DNA of 64,000 nt from Grammothele lineata (taxonomy: Eukaryota > Basidiomycota > Agaricomycetes > Polyporales > Polyporaceae), in contig NDFF03000001.1 of the NCBI GenBank assembly GCA_002150815.3, positions 744,001-808,000 on the forward strand, written 5' to 3'. Each line of letters opens with the position of its first letter. Position 1 is the first letter of the stretch. The position numbers were made by a program, and so were the translations under genes. Positions 47,179-56,997 of the stretch are shown here, piece after piece. The notes under the pieces were generated by a model. It saw only the letters and a program-made list of their open reading frames with translations, did no database searches and was not told the origin of the DNA.

Positions 47179-48478
47179 ATGTCCAACGTCGAGACGATCA
47201 CCGAGACCCTGCCGACCCTGACACTCCGCAACAAGGAGTCAGAAGGCGAAGCCAAGGAGCAGTACAAGTACGCGCACCTGCTCCCCGTCTTTCCGAAAGA
47301 CGAACACTACCCGCCCTTGACGCCCTTCGAGCATGTCGACCCCGGCTTCCGTGCACTCACCCACTCCAACCCTCGAGCATTCCTTGACAACGCTTCATCT
47401 CTGGTCGATCTCACTCCGCGGCTAGGCACGGAGGTCCGCGGCGTCAACCTAGTGGAACTTGATAACGACGGACGCGATCAGCTGGCTCTTGAGGTACGTA
47501 CGATAACCTCACCTCGGGACGCCCGCACGTTCCCACCCGTGTTCCGCCTCCGCATTGTCCACCGCAATTGCGCACCTTGAACAACAGGTCGCCCGACGTG
47601 GCGTGATGGTCTTCCGGGACCAACAAGCTTTCCTCGACAGCCCCGTCGAATTCTTCAGGGAGTGGGGTAGTTACTTCGGGCGGCTGCACATCCACCCGAC
47701 GTCCGGCCACCCCGAGGGCGTGCCCGAGCTGCACCTCGTCTACCGCGACGCGCACACGACTTACAACTTCGAACTCGAGGACCGCGTGCAGCCGACCGTC
47801 TGGCACTCGGACGTCTCGTACGAGCGTCAGCCACCCGGGCTCACCACCTTCTTCCTCCTCGCACAGCCCCGCACCGGTGGCGACACACTCTTCACGTCCC
47901 AGGTCTCGACGCTGCGCCGCCTCTCGCCACAATTCGTTGAGTTCCTCAAGACGCTTAAGGCGACTCACTCAGGCTTCGAGCAAGCTAACTTCTCGCGCTC
48001 GGGACGCCGGGGAGGCGTCGTCCGACGGGAGCCCGTCGAGCACGTCCATCCTGTGGTACGGAGGCACCCCGTGACTGGAGAGGAGGCGCTCTACGTGAAC
48101 CGCCAGTTCACGCGCCGCATCGTCGGACTGAAGTTAGAGGAGTCCAGTGAGTTTCTATAATTGCTCTAATTCGTACGCACGTACCGATGGCACCGGCGTA
48201 AAGACGCCATCCTGAACTTCCTTTACGACCACATCGACAAGAGTGGCGAGAACCAGGCCCGCGTCAAGTGGGAGCCTAACACCGTCGTTATCTGGGACAA
48301 CCGAGTCACCGCTCACGTACGTGCTAGTTCTGTGTCCTGTCTGCCAACATGGCCCTCATATCCCAACGAACAGTCTGCCATCCTCGACTTCGAGAACACG
48401 CTCGAGCGCCGGCACGGTGCTCGCATTACTCCCCAGGCCGAACGCCCCATTCCGGCATCAGACAGCCTGAAGCTGTGA
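47179..48478 (+). CDS. TauD-type Fe(II)/2-oxoglutarate-dependent dioxygenase (alkylsulfonate/taurine dioxygenase-like)
   Basis: Soluble dioxygenase of the TauD/TfdA family. In fungi such enzymes release sulfite from taurine and other sulfonates as a sulfur source. Start MSNVETITETLPTLTLRNKE at 47179. The body has LTPRLGTEVRGVNLVELDND and RRGVMVFRDQQAFLDSPVEF. The metal site starts with WHSDVSYERQPPGLTTFFLL (His-x-Asp); the distal His lies at the end of VVIWDNRVTAH next to an intron. The 2-oxoglutarate-binding Arg is expected in the following exon (LERRHGARITPQAERP). Introns lie at about 47.49-47.59, 48.15-48.21 and 48.32-48.37 kb. The stop is at 48478, only 56 bases from the convergent MTQ2 stop. 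The exact substrate is inferred. Confidence 0.9.
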
Positions 48479-48534
48479 GCAGGGAAAGCGCGTTTCATGG
48501 GCAGGATATGCAGCTTGTCATATAAAACGGGATA

Positions 48535-49517
48535 TCATGTTGTAGGATACCTTCGGGAGAATCGTAGGACATACAAATGTTCTCTGCCTGCCCTACGCTG
48601 CAACACCACCTTACTACGAGTCAGAACTCGTATTCAGAGGTGAATGGGAAACACACACCTTGCCCTTCAGCCCAAATTGGTCGTCCATTCTCCTACAAAT
48701 TCCCTCGATGTCGTTCTGCTTCACCGCCACCAAGTAGAAATGCCCTCGCGGTGATAGGAGGCTCTATGATAATGACTCAGTGAGGTTCTCACTCGTGCGG
48801 GAACGCGGACGCACCTCGACCTGGTCTAGCAATACATCCGTCACCGCCATGCCGTCCCGCCCACCAGCCCAAGCTCCCGCAATATCCGCGCCTTGCTGAG
48901 CGTCATCAGCCTCGTGGGAGTCGGTAGGGACATAGGGTGGGTTGAAGAGGAGGACATCAACCGCGTGTCGGAGGCGCATGCGTAACGGGCCAACGAGCGA
49001 TGCCATAATGGGCTCTATGGGCACCTACTGGGAATGACTCAGTTTCTCTGGCTGAACCCACACGCTTGCCTGTGGGACTCACTGCGTTCTGGGCTCCGGT
49101 AGCTTTCGAGCTCCGGCAGGCACGAGGGTTAATGTCCGTCGCCAGATATACTAGGCCAACGTCAGGAGAAGCGACTTTTCAGGGTGCGATGTCCGTACGT
49201 GAGGTTGCGGGGCCGATGATTTTGCCAGTGAATGCACTGACGCATCCCGAGCCGCAACTATGCATGTCTTGAGCACAATAAGGGAGGACGGAAAACGCCA
49301 CACGCACCCAATCTCCACGCATACCGCAGGACACATTTTCCTGAGATCGTCGGCGTCTTCTTCTAATGCGTCCAAAAGGATGAAGGTGTCCTCTGCAGAC
49401 GACCATAAGTGTCTTCCCGTAGTATCATATTTATACGAGACAACGAGTACCTGCAGGCTCATATACATGATTATAATCTTCGCACTTGAGGTGTGAGAGG
49501 TCGGGAGTAGGAATCAT
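48535..49517 (-). CDS. MTQ2: eRF1 glutamine methyltransferase catalytic subunit (Mtq2/N6AMT1/HemK2-like)
   Basis: S-adenosylmethionine-dependent enzyme that, with Trm112, methylates the GGQ glutamine of translation release factor eRF1. Start MIPTPDLSHLKCEDYNHVYE at 49517, splicing into PAEDTFILLDALEED, the family-typical YEPAEDTF motif. SAM-binding motif I is VEIGCGSGCVS, split by an intron. YLATDINPRACR, with the acidic ribose-binding position, follows. The catalytic NPPYVPT sits in exon VDVLLFNPPYVPTDSHEADD. The C-terminus holds SPRGHFYLVAVKQNDIEGIC and QRRAGREHLYVLRFSRR. Six or seven introns, all short, keep phase; the stop is at 48535. NPPY plus the YEPAEDTF start separate it from mitochondrial HemK/Mtq1. 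Confidence 0.93.
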
Positions 49518-49746
49518 GGACAGACCAGAGGAACACACCAGGAAGACGCGGTGAATGACTTCAACAGGCGCAAGTTGCGGAGTATGGCAAGCGCCTTAGC
49601 CTACTTGCGATGAAAGATTAGATCGTACTCAACAACGGTCACGTGGATTCGTCAGAAAATGCAGTCAATGACATCATAGCAGCGGCGCGTCGGTGGCTGG
49701 TGACCGCGCTCAAAAGTTTGATCATTGCCTCTCCCAATACTTACCC

Positions 49747-49820
49747 TCAGCCGCCATAGCATCACGCGCAATCATGTCGAATAGGTTCGACATGATTGCG
49801 CGTGACACTATAGCGGCTGA
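49747..49820. repeat. Inverted repeat, 35-nt arms with 4-nt loop
   Basis: Left arm 49747-49781 and right arm 49786-49820 are reverse complements with only three mismatches; the inner 20 bases (49762-49781 against 49786-49805) match perfectly. The loop is TAGG. Core of the arm: CACGCGCAATCATGTCGAA. It lies about 55 bases upstream of a TATA box. Confidence 0.9.
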
Positions 49821-49875
49821 CAGCTATCGCCGTCGGATTCAAGCTCAGCTGGGCCCAATCCCAATATCAGCCTGG

Positions 49876-49881
49876 TATATA
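49876..49881 (+). promoter_or_regulatory. TATA box of the 49980 gene
   Basis: TATATA in the context GGTATATAGCC, about 100 bases before the ATG. Confidence 0.5.
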
Positions 49882-49979
49882 GCCTTCAGCCTCCCGCTCG
49901 TCCTCCTCACCTATTCTTGCTCTCTTACCATTACGTGCACTCGCGTATATCACTACTCTTCACTTTACTTGCTATCATC

Positions 49980-50513
49980 ATGCCTTCTTTCGCGAACGCT
50001 ATGGTTTTCCGCAACAAGCTCCCTGGTGGAGCCCCTGCCCGCAGGACGGGCCGCAGTGTCTCTTCTTCTTCAACCTCTTCCACCACTTCCACTTCCTCGA
50101 CCGCCTCGACCGAGTCTGTCATCACCCCGTCCTCCTCAATCACCGAGGACAACTGGCTCATCGGCGCATTCCGTGACGTCGAGGATGAAGACCTCCACTA
50201 CCTCCAACAGCGCACCCTCCTCTCCTCCAAGGACATCGAGAGGCTCGACGCCGAACTTGTCGAGGCCGGCCACAAGCAGCCGGAGGCGCCCGTTGTTGGT
50301 TACCAGAACCCGCATGGGTACACGTTCCTCACCCTCGCCGAAGCCCAGAAACGCAAGGACATCGTTTACCGCGGGCTTCCGGCGAAGCGGGTTCAGAAGA
50401 TCTGGAGACCTGCTCCCAACTTGATGGGTCTCCCGCGGCCGAAGCCTGTTCGTCTCCTGTCCCTCGAAGAGGCGCAGGCGCTGCCGGAGATCGTCTACCG
50501 CACGGTTCAGTGA
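49980..50513 (+). CDS. Hypothetical 177-residue protein with an internal IVYR repeat
   Basis: I do not recognise this family. It is one uninterrupted reading frame from ATG at 49980 (MPSFANAMVFRNKLPGG) to TGA at 50511-50513. Residues about 20-55 are a Ser/Thr-rich low-complexity linker. The rest looks folded: EDNWLIGAFRDVEDEDLHYL, then a short motif repeated twice, FLTLAEAQKRKDIVYRGL and LLSLEEAQALPEIVYRTV, the second at the very C-terminus. A basic KRVQKIWRP segment lies between them. No signal peptide or membrane helix is seen, so it is probably intracellular. A consensus intron (GTGAGT, GCTAAC, GCAG) occurs just after the stop, in the presumed 3' UTR. Expression is likely TATA-driven, with a striking inverted repeat upstream. 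Confidence 0.7.
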   Translation: MPSFANAMVFRNKLPGGAPARRTGRSVSSSSTSSTTSTSSTASTESVITPSSSITEDNWLIGAFRDVEDEDLHYLQQRTLLSSKDIERLDAELVEAGHKQPEAPVVGYQNPHGYTFLTLAEAQKRKDIVYRGLPAKRVQKIWRPAPNLMGLPRPKPVRLLSLEEAQALPEIVYRTVQ

Positions 50514-51714
50514 GCTTCCAAGTGAGTCGTCGCCGACTTATGAAATGCGTGGAGACCTGTGCTAACGCCTATTGCACCTGCGCAGCGCCGGTCGTTGGAA
50601 GCGGGGCGTGCAGGCGTTCCGCGAGATGGTGAAAATCCGAGGGTGCGCAAGGTATGGCGAAACCCGAGGACGAAACTCAGGACCAGGACCGGGACCACGG
50701 GGCAGGACCACCGCGGGACCAGGACTAGGACCAGGACCAGGACAGGAACCAGGGACGAGGCCGACCACCAGGACCAGGACGGGACCCAGGACTACTGCAG
50801 GATCGGGACCAGGACCAGGAAGAGGCCGACCACCGGGACTCGGACCAGGACCAGCGGCGGGGACATGGGTGTAGACGAGAGGTGGGGGAACTGACGATCC
50901 CGGGCTTGATCGCCCCGAGGTTGTCAGCTCACTCTCACTAGGCGTCGGCGGGACTGGCCGTCTCGGAGACATGATCACTCCGAGGTCGTCAGCCTCCTCG
51001 GCATTGCCAGGTATAGTAACGGAGATACTATTCACATTCCTACAGCCCAAGCAGGCAGCGGCATGTACGCCTTCCCCGAGTGCGAAAAAAGACGAGTACT
51101 TGCTCTCCGTCTGAGTACATAGAACTCGCTGATAAAATTTTCTGTTTGTCAGGGAAGCGGTCAGCTTGAATTTGGCCGCTCTTACGGTAATGTATGCGGG
51201 CATAAGTGGCTTATCGGATCCTAAGGATTCATTTATTTCCTGCGTTACATTGGGTTCTGGGGGCATAGGTCTGGGGGAGCGCCAGGCCGGGGGACCCTTG
51301 AGGGTGCTGACCGACGGGAGATGCCCCCGTCGGTCGTGTGCGTCGGGCATGCGCACACAGCGTCGATGGCGGTGGCGGAGCGAGAGGTCGTTGGTGCGCG
51401 GTCGGATGGCTACCGGTCGCGTATCTACGTGCTCTCTCGTCTCTTCCATTCGCGGTTGGCGCGTGCTGGTGTTGTCGTAATGAAATTTAAGCCAGCACAG
51501 TTCCCTCGTGGAGCCCTCCTAGGTCTAGTTATGCCAGGAGGTTAAACACTCACGCTCCTTCGAGGGCCCCCCGGTCTGTCCAGACCACCTCTCTTCTTTA
51601 CCGTGGTATCGTTCGCTTTCGTATTTCGATGGCGGCGGCACGGCGAAGATGAAAGGCTGGATATGGTGGACCGGATTGTTTTTTGTGTGTGATATATGTA
51701 CATTGCTGATTAAG
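50514..51714. other. 1.2-kb region downstream of the 49980 gene, with minisatellite
   Basis: Holds the 3' UTR of the 49980 gene, a predicted intron at 50522-50585 and the GGACCA repeat tract. A minus-strand open frame (to 51449) crosses the repeat; part of it (PVPPTPSESELTTSGRSSPG) looks protein-like, but there is no domain and the repeat keeps all frames open, so I do not call it a gene. Confidence 0.45.
50679..50855. repeat. Degenerate GGACCA hexamer minisatellite
   Basis: About 175 bases built from imperfect GGACCA units, with a larger unit (GAGGCCGACCACC) seen twice near 50757 and 50823. In the three plus frames it reads as Arg-Thr, Gly-Pro or Asp-Gln repeats, a sign that open frames here are a by-product of the repeat. 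Confidence 0.85.
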
Positions 51715-52919
51715 TTAGGGACCAGTCATCGAGGAATTTACGATGGGAAACACGGACGACAGAAAGCGCTCGGAAAGCAGATCATGCATGTCTTCTGTCA
51801 GATGTAGGTCGTCCTCCCAGAAGCCACCTCCCTCAGAATCTGGGTCGTCTTCGGTGAGGTCGAAGTTGACCGGGTCGTCCAGCACCTCAGTGAGTACTTG
51901 ATGGGCGGAGAATAAGAGCACCGTCGCCGCTTTGCTGCTCGTGCCGAAGTTGGTCGCCTGGCTCCGAAGTCGGTCGTTCCAGGCCTCGATGCGTTCTAGG
52001 ATAACGTCCGAGGACTCGGATTCTATAGCTGGAAAGCGAATGAATCGGTCATCCCATACACTAATGCGTAGCTTCGAAGTGCGTACCTTGCGGCGAACGA
52101 TCAATGGGCGGTACGTCGACTAGGACGAAATTCCTGGCTCCGGCTTTAACATACAGATCGTGAAGGACGTCGAAGATGGGCTCCATGGCGGTATCCAAGT
52201 CATCAACATCGTTACTGCCACAATCGTTTATTCCAATGAATATGACTATATGTTTATCAAGGTAAGACCCAGTGCGTAGCCCGACATGAGATGCCAGCCA
52301 CGAACCGTAGATGGCTTTGTCGGGATGCAGCGGTGGGGGATGATCGGTGGAAATTTTGGGGGGATGAATGGCAAAAAATCTACCCATCTGACCCGCAAGG
52401 TCTTCCTCGGCTGTTGCCCCGGGAAAGGCGAAGTTGTACATTCGAAGCTTCTGACACCGTTGCGCTAGTTTGTCCTGAATATAATCCGTCTGTGCGAGGT
52501 TAATCATCGTTGAGCTTTGAAGTGGCAACAACTTATGACATACCCATGTCCTGCCACTACACTTGCTATACGAATCTCCCCTGGGGGACGTAAACAACCG
52601 AGTCAGCTCCCATGATAGCGAACAGCACAGATTGTGTCTAACATTACGATGATGTCTTGAAGTGACTCAATCCCCGGCCATAGAGAGCCTCCTAAAGCGA
52701 TTGGGAGGCATCCTGTCAAGAATTGTAGTGGCATTCTGCCGTAGAGATACAACGTAAAGACGAACCGGAAGTCGGAGGAAGCGCGGACGGCATATCTTGC
52801 TTGCTTTTCTTGGTAGGCGGACTTGGTGAATTGTTCTTGTGGTTGTTTGCGAGTTCCGCTGCTTCGGATCCTGACGCGTTGGAGGAGGTGCGGGGCCGTT
52901 TTGCAGATGAATCGGTCAT
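51715..52919 (-). CDS. SGNH/GDSL-type hydrolase (esterase/lipase family)
   Basis: Serine esterase of the SGNH fold, probably acting on acyl or acetyl esters. Exon 1 starts at 52919 (MTDSSAKRPRTSSNASGSEA) and splices to CLPIALGGSLWPGIESLQDI. The nucleophile block appears only after an intron starting GTTAGA: the joined codons give VMGDSYSKCSGRTW (block I GDS). Block II/III follow as NFAFPGATAEEDLAGQMG and FIGINDCGSND (block III GxND). The catalytic Asp-x-x-His is in EDDLHLTEDMHDLL near the C-terminus. Other introns lie near 52.5 and 52.05-52.1 kb. There is no signal peptide; instead the first 45 residues are disordered with basic clusters (KRPR, KKSK), unlike secreted GDSL lipases. The stop is at 51715. 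Family firm, 5' exons moderately sure. Confidence 0.85.
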
Positions 52920-53230
52920 GAATGGTGGAATTGGACTGAGGAATGCAAGGTCTGATTGATGCCCGACGCAAGTGGCCTGGTATAGTGGACGGAACGAGTT
53001 GATGACTGAACTCTTTTAGCGCTAAGTCTGATAGGAGGTGGCGGTGGTGAATATCTTATCAAGGCAATAGTCCACGGCGAGAAACCATCGTGCCCTTCCC
53101 TGACTACTAGGCACAGCGCCCTCAGCGGAACTTTGAGATTAGGGTGTAGGGCGGCGCGTTCAGTATCCAACAGTAGACTTAGCTAGGATCCCCTAGAATC
53201 CAACACTACTTTGTAGGGCATATCGACAAC
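52920..53230. other. Intergenic, no gene seen
   Basis: 311 bases between the SGNH start and the APH-like gene stop, both on the minus strand. Confidence 0.6.
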
Positions 53231-54545
53231 TCAGTGCAATATAGTGGACTCGATGACCCGATCTAAGACAATATCTTGGTCGTATCCCAGGATGACCGTA
53301 GGTAGATATTCCCACCAATCACTTGTATCTCTGACGGATCGCGTATTCACCGCCTTCAAATGTTCCCAATATTCTGGATAATAGCCACTAGTCTCCCAGT
53401 CGAGGAGTCCGGAGAGTTGTATACCGTTGGGCCCGTCGACTACCATGATGTTTCGTGGATGAAGGTCGGCGTGAGTAAAGACGATGTCATGGTCAGCGCG
53501 CAGCATCGACCTGAGCCAGATCTTGTAGCCAGGGGCAGCACGGGAGCGCGGAGCATGCAGAAGGAAGTCGTTGAACCCAGCTTCAGAGTATATGCACGAC
53601 GTCCCGACTCGATCATCTCTTCTCACGTCCTTGCAAAAGCGGAGACCAACAGGCGACCCGAGAGGCTCCCCTTCAGGAAGTCGAAGCTGGCGTAAGGAAA
53701 CCAAGTTGTCGTCCAATTCGTGTTGGATAGATGCCTTGACCTCCGGCGACAACGACGGCCAACGTGATTCCAAGGAGACTCCCGGGATGAAAGTGCTGAA
53801 CATGAAGGAGACGGACCCGACCTTGACGAGACCCAAGGCGCGTGGAGCGGGTAACTTGGGGATTTTTGCTTCCAAAAAGTGAAGAACGCCGTGTTCGTCA
53901 GGATCGAGATCTTGAGCAACTTTGGCAACGACTGTCTCTCCAACTCGTATCACGGCACGGGAGACACCCTCCCATAGAATTTGGCCAGATAAAACACGCG
54001 CGACGACTTGCGAGGACAGGTCGGAATAGCAGTGGCTGGCCGTTTGGAGGAGGTCGAGAACGGTGTGGGACAAGGGGTAAATGACGTTGTGAGGGAGTGA
54101 ACAAGAAAGTCGGTGGGATGGCGCTGGCGATATATTCTGACTACCAGAGAGAGGTATAGAGTGGGACTCCCACTGGGACTGGCCGAGAGCCGAAGCAAGT
54201 CCTAGTAGTGCGCGAGATGGTGCGGGAGGCTTGGATGGGGGACCCGCCTCCTCCGAATGTGCTACTGTGGATCCAAAGTTCACTGAAAACACACGAATGG
54301 CAACAGATTTCGTACTCACCCCTCTTTCGTTTGAGCTGTCGTTCGGCTGCCTCTCGCCTCAGCCTCGCATATGAAGAGCAAAGTTTGTTTAAGAGACCAT
54401 CTAGGTCGCCTGTAGGATCACTCTCCACAGCTTGCGATATCTGTTTCAGAACAAGGGAATTTATGTGTCTATAGGCCAATTCAGCCATACGGAGTAATGG
54501 GGGAGACGGACAGAGACGGGGAGGGAGGTGGATTGGTACTTTCAT
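53231..54545 (-). CDS. APH-fold aminoglycoside phosphotransferase/kinase-like protein
   Basis: Small-molecule or protein kinase-like fold common as expanded unknown families in Agaricomycetes. The first exon starts at 54545, or at the inner ATG (MAELAYRHINSLVLKQISQA) at about 54488, and splices near 54.28-54.33 kb to VNFGSTVAHSEEAGPPSK. The kinase core shows a short N-lobe (VSRAVIRVGETVVAKVAQDL, with the Lys of VAK), HFLEAKIPKLPAPRALGLVK, the Brenner-type catalytic loop VFTHADLHPRNIMVVDG (Asp, His, Asn) and the metal-binding Asp in LSGLLDWETSGYYPEYWEHL. These are the residues of an active phosphotransferase. The substrate is unknown, and no antibiotic-resistance role is implied. Its start is about 195 bases from ALG10. 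Confidence 0.88.
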
Positions 54546-54740
54546 TTCAACCTAATAAGAAACTCATGTTAGAAATTATTACGTGATACAACTAGAATAC
54601 TTACGAGGCCTATTAGCCGGCAGTAATGGAGCGCCCGAATACTGCCACCAGCGTCAGTAAGTACGGTGTTCACGTTCACAACCAATGCCAATACCCGTAC
54701 TGCTGAATGCCTTTTGAACGCTGATTCCAAAGCTGCCGCG
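54546..54740. promoter_or_regulatory. Compact divergent promoter, APH-like gene / ALG10
   Basis: 195 bases between the two divergent start codons; both promoters must lie here or inside the neighbouring 5' ends. No TATA box is obvious. Confidence 0.4.
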
Positions 54741-56642
54741 ATGTCGTACGCGTCACCCACCCCGGCATACTTCGCTATTTTCTGTGCAGCGTTGGTCTTG
54801 GTGCTGAAGAGCGTGAATGAGGAGGTTACGGAACCGTACATGGTGCGCACGCTCTTGACTATAGTCGGAAGGGCCACTCATGTCCTAGTGTCATGACATA
54901 GGACGAGCCTTTCCATGTTCCGCAGGCACAGGCGTACTGCAACGGTGACTACTGGAATTGGGACCCCAAAATTACAACGCCGCCAGGACTGTACGTGTTC
55001 CAGCTCGCAATTCTGGTGCTCATGTGGCTGAGGTGCAGGTACGCACCAGCTACGTACTCAGTGTAATCCTGAAGAAGATATTCTTGTTCAAATGCAACCT
55101 CTCCATGCTGCGTCTGACCCCGATGCTATCCCTCGCCGCCCTCCCCATAGTCCTCACACCTCTCATTGCGTACCACAAGCGTGAGCGGCCGCCATCTTCC
55201 ATCATGACCCCACTCCTCGAAGCGGTCATTCTCGCGTCATTCCCTCTGGCGTGGTTCTTTGGATTTCTCTACTACACCGAGGTTCCTAGTGTGGTGTCAG
55301 TTGCCTTGACAGTAGTGTCCGCATCCCAAGGAAAGCATTGGCAAGCTGCTCTGGTACGTTTTTCCTTACTCGCAAGGACCGCACAGTTATTCACGGAGGG
55401 CAACTGTGTTAGATAGGTCTCGTCAGCTGCACGTTCCGCCAGAACAACATTATCTGGGTTCTCTACGCGTACGCGTCCAGCCAGCTCATGTACCTCCGCT
55501 TCCGGCGCCCGTCGCCGGCCGCGCAGCAGCCCCCAACGAAGCTGCACGATCCACCGGCCCTTGAGGCACGTCCAGGTGCGATCGCGATCGGCGATCCTTC
55601 TTGCAGAGTTGTTCTGACCCCGGAGATGTCGCAGAGGATCTCTTCTCGGCCGTGTTGAGCGCACCGAGGGTCCTGCCGGATATATTGCTGAACTTCGTCC
55701 CCTACGCCCTCGTTCTCGCGGCATTTGCGGCGTTCATCATATGGAACGGAGGGATCGTTCTAGGTGAGTCGGTTTGATTCGTATGATATGACAAGGGTAA
55801 AACGGGCGGTGGCCAATGGTATTCCGCCAAACGTTTGGCCGTACTGACGCAATGTTCAGGCGACAAGTCCAACCATGTCCCTGCGTTTCATATACCGCAG
55901 TTATACTACTTCGTCGGCTTTGCTACCGCGTTCGGGTGGCCTGCCCTGTTTAGCGGGCCAGATGGTGTCAAAGCGCTGCTGCACGACGTATACGCGAGGA
56001 TGTTTGGGAACAGGAGGCATGTTTTCTTGACACACTCCCCTTGCGCATCGGCTGACCCGCCCGCAGGAACGCCCTCGTCACCGGTGTCGTCTCGATGATC
56101 ATGTGCTTCACGATCTACAAGTTCACGTCCGTCTTGTTTGGTCTCATTCGTGCCTGTGGCTGCGCTGACGCTCATGAGTACAGAATTCAGCACCCGTTCC
56201 TGCTTTCGGACAACCGCCATTACACCTTCTATATATGGCGACGGGTCTTCTTGCTACATCCACTCGTGCCGTACCTCCTCGTTCCGGGGTACGTCGCGTT
56301 CGCATGGGCGTGGTACATTCGTATCGGTGCGCGCTTCGTTACTTCTGATTCAATGGTCTCGGATCGGTAGCCGTGACTGACAGTCCACTTCATGTAGGCC
56401 ACGATCAGACGCTGCTCCAGAACCTGCTTCTGCCGGTATTCGTGGTGCCAACGTTGCTCCCTACGCCGCTCTTGGAGCCTCGGTACTTCCTGATCCCATA
56501 TATACTGCTGAGGGCGCAGGTGAAGGACGTTCCGCTGTGGGGACTTGCGGTGGAAGGACTCTGGTACGCAGCGATCAACGGGGTTACGATGTATGTGTTC
56601 CTGTACAAGGAGCGGGCTGGGGTGGGGCGGTTTATGTGGTAA
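54741..56642 (+). CDS. ALG10: Dolichyl-P-Glc alpha-1,2-glucosyltransferase ALG10 (Die2)
   Basis: ER membrane enzyme that adds the last glucose to the dolichol-linked N-glycan precursor. The first exon is [20 protein letters not shown]...EPYM, splicing to [20 protein letters not shown] and DPKITTPPG, the catalytic luminal loop hallmark (DE..H.PQA). An intron spanning 54.995-55.05 kb restores [20 protein letters not shown]. Later exons contain [100 protein letters not shown] and [17 protein letters not shown], all ALG10 blocks, with many membrane helices. The stop is at 56642. The first ATG was chosen because it gives the short hydrophobic leader before DEPFH. Confidence 0.95.
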
Positions 56643-56997
56643 TGTGGTAGTAGACAGCTAGCGCACACCGTCACGTATCTGTACTCTGGACATCACAAGG
56701 TCCTTGGGGCGCGTGCGTTGGGGGACGCGATAAACGCGACAAAGAGGAGGCATGGCGCGTGATGGCGGCGGGGGCGAGCCGCGGAGAGCCGGGGACTCGG
56801 CCGCGGTTGGCGCGCGTTGGCGGCCCTGGCAGCGCTCGAACTTCACACGATGGCTTCGCGACTGTAGCGACCGTCCGCAACGACCGCCGGCGCACATCCT
56901 CTCCTCTCCTCTCCCCATCCATCCCTACGCCCCCCCACGACCCGCACGAACGCCCTCGCCGCCCTGGACATATATACCTCCCAGCCTAACTACCACC
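56643..56997. promoter_or_regulatory. Upstream region of the coiled-coil unknown gene
   Basis: 355 bases with a TATATA element at 56971-56976, only 22 bases before the chosen ATG at 56998. The frame is open upstream to 56752, so an earlier start cannot be ruled out. Confidence 0.4.

Larger units (their letters stand above)
49518..49979. promoter_or_regulatory. Divergent promoter region with a large inverted repeat, MTQ2 / unknown gene
   Basis: 462 bases between the divergent MTQ2 and 49980 start codons. It contains the inverted repeat at 49747-49820 and a TATATA element at 49876-49881 for the plus-strand gene. Confidence 0.5.

Noticed and set aside
50562..51449. 295-residue minus-strand open frame across the GGACCA repeat
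   Set aside because: The frame is kept open by the repeat itself; no domain and no clear start. Kept only as a low-level possibility in the findings.
53231..54545. Antibiotic-resistance gene, from the APH fold
   Set aside because: APH-like kinases are widespread in fungi with unrelated or unknown substrates; nothing nearby points to resistance.
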